Below, in pieces: positions 1 to 7,987 of a DNA stretch of 25,369 nt (within the stretch, counting starts at the first letter, position 1; every line of letters begins with the position of its first letter). The notes below the pieces were generated by a model that was not told the origin of the DNA, ran no database searches, and worked only from the letters and a program-made list of their open reading frames with translations. The stretch lies in contig JAIOSD010000040.1 of assembly GCA_021107835.1 (NCBI GenBank), positions 1 through 25,369 of the forward strand. Reading direction: 5' to 3'. Made by a program: the position numbers and the translations under genes. Origin of the DNA: an archaeon (GTDB taxonomy: Archaea; Nanobdellota; Nanobdellia; SCGC-AAA011-G17; PNOQ01).

Positions 1-4
1 CTTT

Positions 5-3000
5 CTATACCAACACGGGCGTAAACAACCATCTAATCCAACCAAGAAAACCCCCAGAAGAAGAACTACCAACATAAAAAGGGGGTCCAAGTACTGTATC
101 CCCAACAGCAATCCAATAATGACCAGGCACTAAAGGAGTATCAGCAGAGATTAAAGAATAATCAAACCCACTACCAGTAGAAGTAACAGAATAAACTTCT
201 TGCCCATAAGAAATACCACTCTCATTCAAATTATACAAGTTCCAAGTATTCTCCACTAAATCATAAGTGGTATCAACTAAAGGAACCCCTTCAACAGAAA
301 TATCCTTATCAACAGAAGAATAAACATAATAACCTCTCAAAGGTTCTAAATCAAAAGAACCCCCACAATCAGTTTCCCAACCATTCTCATATCGTAAAAC
401 AAAATCAGATAACAAATCTGAAGAACTTAAAACAGCATCAATATCCAAGCTAACAACATTCCAGCCAACATTTAAATTAATAGTTTGAGAAGCATAAATT
501 AATTCATTAACACAGGCAGCATTCTCACAATAATCAAAAGTAGTTTCATCAAAATCATCGCAATCTAAATCCAAAACACTTTCAGAAATAACACAAAGAA
601 CATTAGAGCAAGTATAAACATCTAGATAAACATCATCATACAAACAAACATATTCATCCAAATCACTACAATCACTTACAGTAGTTGTCTCAGTAGTACA
701 ACTAAAGTCAACACATCTTCCTTCATCATGTCTAATCTCAGTTCCAAAACAATAATCATCATCTAGATCATCACACTCAGAATCTAAAGTGCAACTAACA
801 CACAATGGAGAATTATAAGTTATTGTTGGGCTACCACAATCATTAACTTCACAACTACAATCAACACAATCATTATCTACATTATCATAGTCATAATAAT
901 CATTACCAACACAACCATCTTCACAAGAAGTAGGATCACAATCAGTATCAAACTCACATCCAGCACTGCAAGAAGAAATATCACACTGGCTAGTTATATC
1001 CTCAACACCACTAGTACACTCATCATTTCCTTCATCACACTCAGAAGTAAAACCACCAAAATAATCCCAAGTCAAAGGATTATTATCAGGTGAATAAAAA
1101 CATTGCCCAACACTATCCAAATCATAATCAGAGCAATCAATAGAAACACCAGCAGTACATCCAGATAAACCATTACAAGTTTCCAAACCATTGCAATAAA
1201 ACAAATCGTCACACAAACTGTCTCCCCCTTCATCAACCACATAATTACAATTATCATCTACACCATTACAAACTTCATCAGCACCCGGATTAATTGCAAA
1301 ATTAGTATCGTCGCAATCTATAACATTACCATCATCTCCAGAAGTTCCAACAGCACAATCATCATAACCATCAGAATCACCATCAGTACAAGTGCTAGAA
1401 CTTTCACCAACCATTATTTCTTCTATCTCACTTTCTAACAAAGCACGATCATAAATTCGAACCTCATCCAAAGAACCCGCAAAGTTTGAACCAGAAGAAA
1501 TACTTCTCCTACCAACAACTAAATGATCAGAAGTAGCAACAGGAGAACCAGCAGAACCATCATAACTAGTTGTTATCAAATCACCATCTAAATATAATTT
1601 TATATCATCAACACCAGAAATAACCGCAGCAATATGAGCCCACTCACCAACATTAAGTATTCCCCCATCAGACTTTACAATCCTTCTAAAGGTGGAAGTA
1701 TCACCGCCATTATCTCCAAAGCCAGCATAAATCTTCCCACCTGCATCTACAACAGGAGTTATAAACATAAAATAACCTGCATAGTTAGTACTATCATCTG
1801 TTCTTATAATTGGATGAACACTATCCAAATCAGCTAAATTAATCCAAGCGGCTAGAGTTACTGGAAAAGTTAAATCATTCAAACTATCTTCAAAGTCTAG
1901 ATAATCACTAACACCATCAAAGGAATAAGCACCATCAACCTGCCCCAAAGTTTGTGTTGGACAACTAACACAACTAACACCTAAAAGATTATCAGAATGA
2001 TCATTATAATCAGAATCTAAAGGTAAGTATAAAACAGCATCATCTGGCGTTATAGGAGTACAATCATTATCATTATCAATAGTACAACCACTAGGACAAC
2101 AACCATCACTATCTATACAAGAAGTTATTTCTGTTCCTGGAATACAACTCCCTGCAGAACAAATATCATTTTCAGTACAAGGATTAGAATCATCACAAGA
2201 AACTTCTGGATAAGATTCTTCACAAGTATCTACATTACAAAAACCATCTATACAAGGAAGATCATCTAAATAATCACACTCAGAATCTTCAGTACATCCA
2301 ACACTACACTCTCCAATTTGCCAAAAACTATCACAACAATAACCTGTTTGGTAATTATCGCCTCCACAATCACACCAATCTGTTATTGTTTCTTCACAGG
2401 CTGGACACACACCACAGTCTGAAGGACAACTATTACAAGTTTCTACACCATTACAGATTGTATCTGGACATTCTGGAACAACACCATCAGGAGCATAAAT
2501 TTGAATATCATCAACCCAATACCACCAATCATTAGCTAATCTTCCACCACCACCAAAAAAAGTAACTGGTTTATCAATCTTATTAAATGAACCATCTTTT
2601 CCTTCTTGAGTGTAAGGAACATCATTAATACTTGTAATCAAATTTCCATCAAGATACATCTCAAATATCCCATCCTCATTATATCCAGTATTATGTTTAA
2701 AATAAAAAATCCATTCGTGCCATTGATCATCAAAAAGATTTCCTGCAGAAAAAGAACTACTCTCCCAATTAGCATGTACATTATCAAACAAATGCCAACT
2801 ACCAAATTCAATCGGATTAGTTCCAAAAGTTTCAGGCACCCAAGCAACACCATTTAAACCAAATGCATAAGTCATTTTCGCACCATCAGTACCACCCCCA
2901 TCCTGATACCAAGTATTACTAGAATCAATTTTTACATTAGCTTTCATATAAAATTCTCCTTGAGGATCAACACCCAAATCTGAAAGATCAATAATAAGTC

Positions 3001-4747
3001 TATGATAATTCTTAGTTGCACTAGGAACTCTTAAATTTCCTTTCAAAGCACCACTATCAATACTATAATCAACAGGGGTTCCAGCAAAAGCAGTCATTAT
3101 ACTATCAGTAATCTGACCATCATTAAAATCCTTATTATATAACAAATTCCAAGTTTCTCCACAACCAACAGGATTCCAAACACTATCACAACAATAACCA
3201 GATGCATATTCAATTCCACCACATAAACAAGTAGAAGTTATCTCACCATTTACACAATCTCCAGTAGAAGGAAGAGTAACTTTCAAATAATCACCAGGTT
3301 CAATACTATCTTCACCAAAGATAGCCCTAAATATATATTCAGGATCTGAATCAACTCCTCCAGTGTCTTCAACCCACTCAGTAATCCAATCAAGATTTAT
3401 TTGATCACCACTAAAAGTAGCTTCAGTTGGAAAAAGAGTTTCACTAACTGAATTATAATTAGTAGCAATCAACCAATCATCAACTTCATATAACTCTAAA
3501 CTAATTGTTTCCCCCTCACAATTTGATCCATCAATAGTTAAACTAACTTGAGTACCTTCTTCAACTTCAGAAGCACTCCAACTAGCAGAAGTGAAAGTAC
3601 AATCTGGAGAATTATAACAACCACTAGTATCAATTGTTTGACAATCATTAATACAAGATAAATCTCCACTATCATAACTATAGTCTGCACAAGTTAATCC
3701 TCCGAAATTAGTTCCATCACAAACTTCATCAATACCATTATCATTTGGTGTTTGGATTGTGCCATCCCCACAAAAAGTGCCTGAAGAAGTTCCATCCCAA
3801 CCAGCCATTCTGGCTGCCATCCACCAAAAAGCTTTTGCTTTTGCTACACAAAGCGCAGTATTGGAATGTGCACAACCATCACTTGTAGTTCCCCAATCTG
3901 GATGTCTAATTTGTATGTCGCTTCCTGAACCACAAGGATGTTCTGTCGTTGGGGGTTGCATATTAGCATCATGATACTCTATATCTGCTTGATCAAAAAG
4001 CACACCGTCATTCACTATTGCTTCATCCCTTATCTGTTGGTTATATGATGTAACTCTTTCTCCATCAACACCACATTCATTTATATAAGTGCCAGTATCT
4101 TGATCTGTCGGAGCAGTTGCATAAATATATTCTGTTTGGGGATCATTAGCTCTAAATTGATTTAAAGCAGTGAAGTATTCATCTCTCCTTTCATTATTAA
4201 AAGTAATCATAGACCCCTCCTCATCATGAACACTATCGCTTCTTATTATATGGAAAGACCAACCAAAAATACTTCCATCAAAATGAACTCCTAAATCAGT
4301 AAAAACTCTATCTGCACTTGCTTCAGTGTAACTCCTTCCAGTGGACATAGACCAATAATCATCATCATCATTTCTACATTCATAATCAACCCCCCCCCAA
4401 GAAGAACCAAGATATTGTCCTTTTACAACTTTCAATGCAGTATCAGAAGGTAAGCTATTCGGATTACATTGAATATTAACTTGATAATTAGAATCTAAAT
4501 CTTCAAGCATTTCAAGACCACCAATAGACATAACTGGAGAACCATCAAAATCCCCAACCAATTGTTGTGCATGACTTCTTCCAGGCATTTGAATCATTAT
4601 TTTTTGACTCTTAACTTGCTCAATCCAATAATCAGGAATATCTCCATTATCAAAAGCAATTACTGCATTATGATCTGCTATAATTACAGCATCAACAAAA
4701 CTAACACAAATTAAAAATAATAATATAAAAATAACACCTTTTTTCAT
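5..4747 (-). CDS. Large secreted mosaic surface protein (SGNH-like, LamG, MopE-type and Cys-rich modules)
   Basis: A 1580-residue protein with an N-terminal signal peptide (residues 1-20: basic MKKG, then a hydrophobic core). Residues 20-320 look like an SGNH-hydrolase-type domain (MPGRSHAQ near the start; FDQADIEYHD and CAHSN late), which is a tentative call. Next come a CGDG...CDG cysteine repeat (from about 325), a lectin- or lyase-like beta domain (about 533-752), a LamG/concanavalin-like domain (about 900-1110, ending SLDEVRIYDRAL), and a MopE-type motif (DGDSDGYDDC, then NPGADEVCNGVDDNC). Cys/Asp-rich repeats follow; the CCDS(V/F)W module occurs near 507-523 and 791-813. A GWNVVSL domain lies near the C-terminus, which ends in a Ser/Gly linker and a short hydrophobic tail. 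The protein is probably exported and surface attached, possibly in adhesion or glycan binding. A TATA element (tatttaaatc, 4771-4780) sits about 26 bases before the ATG. A run of nine G falls at codons 117-120. Confidence 0.85.
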   Translation of the reverse strand: MKKGVIFILLFLICVSFVDAVIIADHNAVIAFDNGDIPDYWIEQVKSQKIMIQMPGRSHAQQLVGDFDGSPVMSIGGLEMLEDLDSNYQVNIQCNPNSLPSDTALKVVKGQYLGSSWGGVDYECRNDDDDYWSMSTGRSYTEASADRVFTDLGVHFDGSIFGWSFHIIRSDSVHDEEGSMITFNNERRDEYFTALNQFRANDPQTEYIYATAPTDQDTGTYINECGVDGERVTSYNQQIRDEAIVNDGVLFDQADIEYHDANMQPPTTEHPCGSGSDIQIRHPDWGTTSDGCAHSNTALCVAKAKAFWWMAARMAGWDGTSSGTFCGDGTIQTPNDNGIDEVCDGTNFGGLTCADYSYDSGDLSCINDCQTIDTSGCYNSPDCTFTSASWSASEVEEGTQVSLTIDGSNCEGETISLELYEVDDWLIATNYNSVSETLFPTEATFSGDQINLDWITEWVEDTGGVDSDPEYIFRAIFGEDSIEPGDYLKVTLPSTGDCVNGEITSTCLCGGIEYASGYCCDSVWNPVGCGETWNLLYNKDFNDGQITDSIMTAFAGTPVDYSIDSGALKGNLRVPSATKNYHRLIIDLSDLGVDPQGEFYMKANVKIDSSNTWYQDGGGTDGAKMTYAFGLNGVAWVPETFGTNPIEFGSWHLFDNVHANWESSSFSAGNLFDDQWHEWIFYFKHNTGYNEDGIFEMYLDGNLITSINDVPYTQEGKDGSFNKIDKPVTFFGGGGRLANDWWYWVDDIQIYAPDGVVPECPDTICNGVETCNSCPSDCGVCPACEETITDWCDCGGDNYQTGYCCDSFWQIGECSVGCTEDSECDYLDDLPCIDGFCNVDTCEESYPEVSCDDSNPCTENDICSAGSCIPGTEITSCIDSDGCCPSGCTIDNDNDCTPITPDDAVLYLPLDSDYNDHSDNLLGVSCVSCPTQTLGQVDGAYSFDGVSDYLDFEDSLNDLTFPVTLAAWINLADLDSVHPIIRTDDSTNYAGYFMFITPVVDAGGKIYAGFGDNGGDTSTFRRIVKSDGGILNVGEWAHIAAVISGVDDIKLYLDGDLITTSYDGSAGSPVATSDHLVVGRRSISSGSNFAGSLDEVRIYDRALLESEIEEIMVGESSSTCTDGDSDGYDDCAVGTSGDDGNVIDCDDTNFAINPGADEVCNGVDDNCNYVVDEGGDSLCDDLFYCNGLETCNGLSGCTAGVSIDCSDYDLDSVGQCFYSPDNNPLTWDYFGGFTSECDEGNDECTSGVEDITSQCDISSCSAGCEFDTDCDPTSCEDGCVGNDYYDYDNVDNDCVDCSCEVNDCGSPTITYNSPLCVSCTLDSECDDLDDDYCFGTEIRHDEGRCVDFSCTTETTTVSDCSDLDEYVCLYDDVYLDVYTCSNVLCVISESVLDLDCDDFDETTFDYCENAACVNELIYASQTINLNVGWNVVSLDIDAVLSSSDLLSDFVLRYENGWETDCGGSFDLEPLRGYYVYSSVDKDISVEGVPLVDTTYDLVENTWNLYNLNESGISYGQEVYSVTSTGSGFDYSLISADTPLVPGHYWIAVGDTVLGPPFYVGSSSSGGFLGWIRWLFTPVLV

Positions 4748-4770
4748 AATAAAATAAAAAAGAAATATAG

Positions 4771-4780
4771 TATTTAAATC
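4771..4780 (-). promoter_or_regulatory. TATA element of the surface-protein gene
   Basis: The reverse complement of tatttaaatc is centred about 27 bases upstream of the ATG at 4747. This is the usual distance for a leaderless archaeal transcript. It lies just beyond the 3' end of ndk. Confidence 0.55.
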
Positions 4781-4781
4781 T

Positions 4782-5261
4782 TTACATTACATGTTCTTCA
4801 TAGCTTATCTTATAGCTATGTAATTCATCTAAAGAGAACCATAAACTAACTTCTTGTTTTGCTTCCTTTTTATTCCCAGAAGCATGTATTAAATTTTCAG
4901 CAGCTTTTTTCTTTTTGTCAGAATATTCAAGAGAAATATGGGCAAAATCCCCCCTTATTGTTCCAACAGGGGCAAATTTAGGAGAAGTATCCCCAACAAT
5001 CTTTCTAACAACTTCTACTGCATCAATGCCTTCTATTACAACAGCAACAACAGGTCCAGAAGTAATAAATTTCTCTAAACCTTTGTAAAAATCTTTTTTA
5101 ATATGATTAGAATAATGTTTTTTAGAAAAATCAGGATCAACTTGAACCATCTTTAATCCGACAATTTTCAAACCCCTCCTTTCAAATCTAGAAATAAGCT
5201 CTCCAATCAATCCCCTTTTCACACCATCTGGTTTAATTAACACTAATGTTTGTTCTATCAT
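4782..5261 (-). CDS. ndk: Nucleoside diphosphate kinase
   Basis: Transfers the gamma-phosphate between nucleoside tri- and diphosphates through a phosphohistidine, balancing cytoplasmic NTP pools. The 159 residues cover the whole family: N-terminal TLVLIKPDGVKRGLIG, the GDTSPKFAPVGTIRGDF segment, and the active-site motif NLIHASGN with catalytic His126. The Asp-Ser seen after the histidine motif in many bacterial enzymes is Gly-Asn here. A charged insertion and tail (DKKKKAAEN; HSYKISYEEHVM) are present. In many archaea ndk directly follows L7Ae-S28e-L24e. Here the same order and strand are kept, but a plus-strand gene and a small membrane protein lie between. The promoter is the shared TATA at 5283-5292, about 26 bases from the ATG. 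Confidence 0.96.
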   Translation of the reverse strand: MIEQTLVLIKPDGVKRGLIGELISRFERRGLKIVGLKMVQVDPDFSKKHYSNHIKKDFYKGLEKFITSGPVVAVVIEGIDAVEVVRKIVGDTSPKFAPVGTIRGDFAHISLEYSDKKKKAAENLIHASGNKKEAKQEVSLWFSLDELHSYKISYEEHVM

Positions 5262-5282
5262 TTTAAAGAAAAAAACAATTAA

Positions 5283-5292
5283 ATTTATAAAT
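5283..5292. promoter_or_regulatory. Palindromic TATA element shared by two divergent genes
   Basis: atttataaat is its own reverse complement. Its centre (5287/5288) is about 26 bases from the ndk ATG on the left (5261) and from the ATG on the right (5313). One element can therefore place leaderless transcripts in both directions. Confidence 0.6.
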
Positions 5293-5312
5293 ATTTATAT
5301 ATTCGCCTAAAC

Positions 5313-5810
5313 ATGAAAATCCAAGGAATAATTACTTCTTCAGATGGAGATTACAGAGAAAGATCAATTCATCCTCTTATTACGGGAACCACCCTTGCAA
5401 GTAAACTAAATATGTATACAGTTTTAGTTGAAGGTGGAAAAGAAATCTACGCCCTTGGAAAGGGATCCCTTTACAGGGATAATATCCTACCAACTGAAGG
5501 AGATGTTGTATATATGGATCTTAGAGAATTTCCTCAAATCTACAAAGGAGGGAAATGGAGATACCCTATAAAAACGGAAGAAATTATTTGGCGAGGTAAA
5601 AAAAGCATAATTAAAGGACCAAAACCTATCTGTCAACAAGTGCCCCCAACAGATGAAGAACTCAAAGCAGTTATACAGTACGGTTATTATATAGCCAAAA
5701 GAAGGGGTTTGGTAAAAAAAAGAGGCTATCTCAAGCCACCAAATGATATTCAAGCAATAATTGATTCTACTGGACTAAGTGAGGATGATATATCTTTATT
5801 AATACATTAA
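5313..5810 (+). CDS. Uncharacterised 165-residue protein
   Basis: I do not recognise a family. The N-terminal half (KIQGIITSSDGDY, TVLVEGGKEIYALGKGSL, GDVVYMDLREFPQ) looks like a small beta-barrel, and an OB-like or nucleic-acid-binding fold is possible but unproven. A basic middle (WRYPIKTEEIIWRGKKS) leads to a helical C-terminal part with a basic patch (YIAKRRGLVKKRGYL) and a short acidic end. There are no cysteines outside residue 109, no signal peptide and no membrane segment. The ATG lies 26 bases from the shared TATA, so the message is probably leaderless. The gene sits on the opposite strand inside what is otherwise the L7Ae-S28e-L24e-NDK cluster. It ends two bases before the converging stop of the small membrane protein at 5813-5971. 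Confidence 0.75.
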   Translation: MKIQGIITSSDGDYRERSIHPLITGTTLASKLNMYTVLVEGGKEIYALGKGSLYRDNILPTEGDVVYMDLREFPQIYKGGKWRYPIKTEEIIWRGKKSIIKGPKPICQQVPPTDEELKAVIQYGYYIAKRRGLVKKRGYLKPPNDIQAIIDSTGLSEDDISLLIH

Positions 5811-5812
5811 AC

Positions 5813-5971
5813 TTAATAATATTTATTAACCTTTTTGATAATTTTATATAAAAAATACAAGATTAAAACAAAAAATACAAAGAAAATAACCCATTCTAAA
5901 ACTCCAAACTTATCAAATGGGGGCGAACATACTAAATCCCCCCAAATTATAACTTTACCACCAGCAGTCAT
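5813..5971 (-). CDS. Small single-pass membrane protein (52 residues)
   Basis: An uninterrupted ATG-to-TAA frame encodes 52 residues. A soluble N-terminus (MTAGGKVIIWGDLVC) precedes a strong hydrophobic segment (VIFFVFFVLILYFLY, about residues 29-43) and a basic end (KIIKKVNKYY). The positive-inside rule predicts the C-terminus in the cytoplasm. The frame fills the gap between the eL24 gene (26 bases upstream) and the converging plus-strand gene, which suggests a real gene. A TATA-like ttaaataa lies about 26 bases before the ATG, or it may be read through from the ribosomal genes. No family recognised. Confidence 0.5.
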   Translation of the reverse strand: MTAGGKVIIWGDLVCSPPFDKFGVLEWVIFFVFFVLILYFLYKIIKKVNKYY

Positions 5972-5996
5972 ATAAATATAATAAAAACAGAATTAT

Positions 5997-6164
5997 TTAA
6001 GCTTTTTCTTTAGTCCATTTAAACTTAACAGGATTTCTTTTCAACTTCAATAAATTTTTTTCACACTTGCGAGAACAAAAATTTGCAGTTTTTCCAGTTT
6101 TAAAAACAAATAGTTTGCCTGTACCAGGTTCAATAGTCTTGTTACAGAATGAACATTTAACCAT
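5997..6164 (-). CDS. rpl24e: Ribosomal protein eL24 (L24e)
   Basis: A 55-residue zinc-ribbon protein of the large ribosomal subunit. The start MVKCSFCNKTIEPGTG and the FCSRKCEKN motif give the four-cysteine site (C4, C7, C30, C34). The closing KLKRNPVKFKWT is the family signature. The length matches archaeal L24e. Its ATG overlaps the TAA of the eS28 gene by one base (TAATG), which indicates translational coupling. The gene is third in the L7Ae-S28e-L24e order. Confidence 0.95.
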   Translation of the reverse strand: MVKCSFCNKTIEPGTGKLFVFKTGKTANFCSRKCEKNLLKLKRNPVKFKWTKEKA

Positions 6165-6430
6165 TATCTACGACCACCTTTAGAACCAATCTTACGAGCT
6201 TCAATTTCAGTTTCACGTAACATTAACAAATCCCCTTTTTTAATAGGTCCTTTAACATTTCTACGCAAAATTTTATTTTGATCTCTACCTTCTAGAATCT
6301 TACATCTAACTTGAGTTATTTCTCCTCTCATTCCAGTCCTACCAACTACTTCTTCTACACTAGCAGGAACCGCAAAGGTGAATAATCCCCCTTCAAACTT
6401 TCCTTTCTTTTTAATCTCTTTCTTAACCAT
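6164..6430 (-). CDS. rps28e: Ribosomal protein eS28 (S28e)
   Basis: Small-subunit ribosomal protein with an OB fold near the mRNA exit and anticodon-interaction region. Family signatures are visible: FAVPASVEEVVGRTGMRGE, then TQVRCKILEGRDQNKILRRN, and LMLRETEIEARKI close to the end. The 88 residues include a lysine-rich N-terminal extension (MVKKEIKKKGKFEGG) and a basic GSKGGRR tail beyond the usual core of about 65-70 residues. It lies two bases downstream of L7Ae and overlaps the eL24 start by one base, so the three genes form one transcription unit. Confidence 0.96.
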   Translation of the reverse strand: MVKKEIKKKGKFEGGLFTFAVPASVEEVVGRTGMRGEITQVRCKILEGRDQNKILRRNVKGPIKKGDLLMLRETEIEARKIGSKGGRR

Positions 6431-6432
6431 TC

Positions 6433-6762
6433 TTATGCTGAGATATCTTTAATTAAGTCTTTAGATTCCCCTTCCTTAACAATTGCAACTGCAGCAGTAC
6501 CAACTCTTAAACCAGCAGCAGCGCCCAAATCATCCTTTACAGGAACTTCAATATAAGGTATGTTTTTTTCCTTACACAAAGGTTCTAAATGCATAATAAC
6601 TTCTTTAGGAGAAACATCTTGAGCAACTACAACAAGTTTTGCTATTCCTCTTTCAACTACTTTTGTTGCTTCATTAGATCCTTTCTTAATCTTTCCAGAC
6701 TTTTTTGCTAATTCAACAGCTTCATAAGCTTTGGATATTTTATCTTGCGAAACTTCGGCCAT
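6433..6762 (-). CDS. rpl7ae: Ribosomal protein L7Ae, kink-turn RNA-binding protein
   Basis: Binds kink-turn RNA in the large subunit, box C/D and H/ACA guide RNPs, and archaeal RNase P. Diagnostic segments are KGSNEATKVVERG (the RNA-binding loop), AKLVVVAQDVSPKEVI and KNIPYIEVPVKDDLGAAAG. I chose the ATG at 6762 (109 residues, MAEVSQDKISKAYEA) rather than the in-frame ATG at 6783. The bases GGAGGG lie directly between them at Shine-Dalgarno distance from the inner ATG, and family members start close to this point. First gene of the L7Ae-S28e-L24e unit. Confidence 0.95.
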   Translation of the reverse strand: MAEVSQDKISKAYEAVELAKKSGKIKKGSNEATKVVERGIAKLVVVAQDVSPKEVIMHLEPLCKEKNIPYIEVPVKDDLGAAAGLRVGTAAVAIVKEGESKDLIKDISA

Positions 6763-6768
6763 TTTTTT

Positions 6769-6774
6769 TAACCC
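6769..6774 (-). promoter_or_regulatory. Shine-Dalgarno site of the L7Ae gene
   Basis: The minus strand reads GGAGGG followed by an A/T spacer to the ATG at 6762. It decides the start, because the upstream ATG at 6783 would place this motif inside the coding region. The TATA (gctttataaat, about 6811-6821) predicts a transcript start near 6790, giving a short leader that carries this site. Confidence 0.6.
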
Positions 6775-6827
6775 TCCTATCATTAGGTTATTAAATCTGA
6801 GAAAATGCTTGATTTATAAAGCTTTCT

Positions 6828-7397
6828 CTAATTTTGGTTTAGAATTCTATTTACAACCGCATCAACACTATCTTTTTCTGTATCTGTCAAAGGAACGTTT
6901 CTTTTTAAATCGCCATAACTATCCAAAAGATCGTTTTTATAATGAGATCTAAACACTTTTATTCTGCCAACCAGCTCATAAAAATTATTCCAATATCCCG
7001 CTTGCAGACATGGTTCTAATCTGCTAGCATCAACCCACTCAGGATACCCTTCTATTAATTCCCTAGCTCTTGTTTCTTCAGATTCTAAATCAAATCCCAA
7101 CTCAATATTAGTTAATGCTTCTATATATTCTCTTCTAACAAAAGCTTTTTCATTATCATATAATTTATCTGGATTTAGAAGTATAGCGAGCTCCTCCCCA
7201 AAGAAAAAAGAATCTATTCCATTACTTATACCATAGCCCCTATCAGTTTCAAAGTCATCTCTAGTAAACTCTATTTGAGATTTTGTTTTTCCAGAATCAA
7301 TACAAAATGATGTAACAAAATAATCAATAACGTTTCCAAACATCCAACAACCACAAGTAGCGGCTAGAACTTTTAGAGCCTTTTTTTTAATCCCCAT
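6828..7397 (-). CDS. Uncharacterised 189-residue protein with hydrophobic N-terminus
   Basis: No family recognised. A lysine start (MGIKKKALK) leads into a hydrophobic stretch (about residues 8-33) that contains CGC. It could be a signal, an anchor, or an atypical lipoprotein signal, since the residues before the cysteines do not fit a lipobox well. The rest is acidic and mostly helical in appearance, with several Tyr/Trp-rich segments (LQAGYWNNFYELVG) and cysteines C32 and about C130. A TATA-like ctttatatttt lies about 26 bases before the ATG. Probably a membrane-associated or exported protein of a lineage-specific family. Confidence 0.65.
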   Translation of the reverse strand: MGIKKKALKVLAATCGCWMFGNVIDYFVTSFCIDSGKTKSQIEFTRDDFETDRGYGISNGIDSFFFGEELAILLNPDKLYDNEKAFVRREYIEALTNIELGFDLESEETRARELIEGYPEWVDASRLEPCLQAGYWNNFYELVGRIKVFRSHYKNDLLDSYGDLKRNVPLTDTEKDSVDAVVNRILNQN

Positions 7398-7487
7398 AAA
7401 AAAAGAAACAACAACTAAAATATAAAGCTTTCTAACTATAAATCACACACCAAGAGTGTTTATATAATTCTAAAACAATAGTTAAAA

Positions 7488-7700
7488 ATGTCCCTAGCAG
7501 ATAGAATTCGTGCAAGACAAAAAGGAACTGTAATAGACCCAGAAACAGGCAGTGAATTAATTATAGAAGATGGTTTTGTTTATGAAATCAGAAAAACAGA
7601 ATCAGTTCTCCAAATAGGTATTGTAATAGATGGGGTTGCGCACACCCACGAGTATGATACAACTAAATGTAGAGAAATTGGCCGTGTAAAATACAAATAA
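7488..7700 (+). CDS. Uncharacterised 70-residue protein
   Basis: A small cytoplasmic protein with no recognised family. It starts MSLADRIRARQKGT and then appears all-beta (VIDPETGSELIIEDGFVYEI, then VLQIGIVIDGVAHTHEYD). It has one cysteine and a His-rich turn (HTHEYD) but no paired-cysteine metal site. The ATG is about 24 bases past a TATA element (gtttatataat, 7458-7468), so the transcript is probably leaderless. It lies just before the DUF5679 gene on the same strand, with a separate promoter between them. Confidence 0.6.
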   Translation: MSLADRIRARQKGTVIDPETGSELIIEDGFVYEIRKTESVLQIGIVIDGVAHTHEYDTTKCREIGRVKYK

Positions 7701-7754
7701 TCACTTTTTCTAAGAATAATTAACTTTATATAACCCAATAAACCAGATAAATCC

Positions 7755-7760
7755 GGAGGA
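7755..7760 (+). promoter_or_regulatory. Shine-Dalgarno site before the DUF5679 gene
   Basis: GGAGGA lies eight bases before the ATG at 7769. A TATA-like ctttatataac (about 7723-7733) further upstream would give a leader of roughly 15-20 bases. This gene is therefore one of the few leadered genes in the window. Confidence 0.6.
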
Positions 7761-7768
7761 TATTTAAA

Positions 7769-7963
7769 ATGGTACAAGCATATTGTGTTAAATGTAAGAA
7801 AAAAGGACAAGAGATGAAAGATCCAAAAATTGTTAAAACTGCTAAAGGTGGGTATATGGCAAAGGGTTCATGCCCTGATTGTGGAACAACAATGTGTGCA
7901 ATGATGTCAAAAGACAACGCAGAAAAAGCAATTAAAGATGGTGAAGCAAAAAAGGATTTTTAA
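7769..7963 (+). CDS. DUF5679-like zinc-ribbon protein
   Basis: A 64-residue protein with two cysteine pairs, AYCVKCKKK near the start and SCPDCGTT in the middle, separated by KDPKIVKTAKGGYMAKG. This is the layout of DUF5679, a small zinc-ribbon family common in archaea. The C-terminal tail is short, charged and lysine-rich. Biochemical function is not known; nucleic-acid or ribosome binding is a reasonable inference from the fold and charge. The start is fixed by a strong Shine-Dalgarno GGAGGA. Confidence 0.85.
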   Translation: MVQAYCVKCKKKGQEMKDPKIVKTAKGGYMAKGSCPDCGTTMCAMMSKDNAEKAIKDGEAKKDF

Positions 7964-7987
7964 TTCTTTTATTTCTTTTTTTTATTT
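7964..7987 (+). terminator. T-rich tract, probable terminator
   Basis: Immediately after the DUF5679 stop the plus strand carries runs of T (ttcttttatttc followed by nine or more T). This fits archaeal oligo-U termination. It lies between two converging genes and overlaps the last bases of gltX. Confidence 0.45.

Noticed and set aside
6763..6783. Upstream ATG adding seven residues to L7Ae
   Set aside because: A GGAGGG ribosome binding site lies inside this extension at the right distance from the inner ATG, and family members begin near the inner ATG.
7446..7460. Short inverted repeat acac...gtgt between divergent genes
   Set aside because: Arms of four bases are too short to separate from chance, and it does not lie symmetrically on a TATA element.
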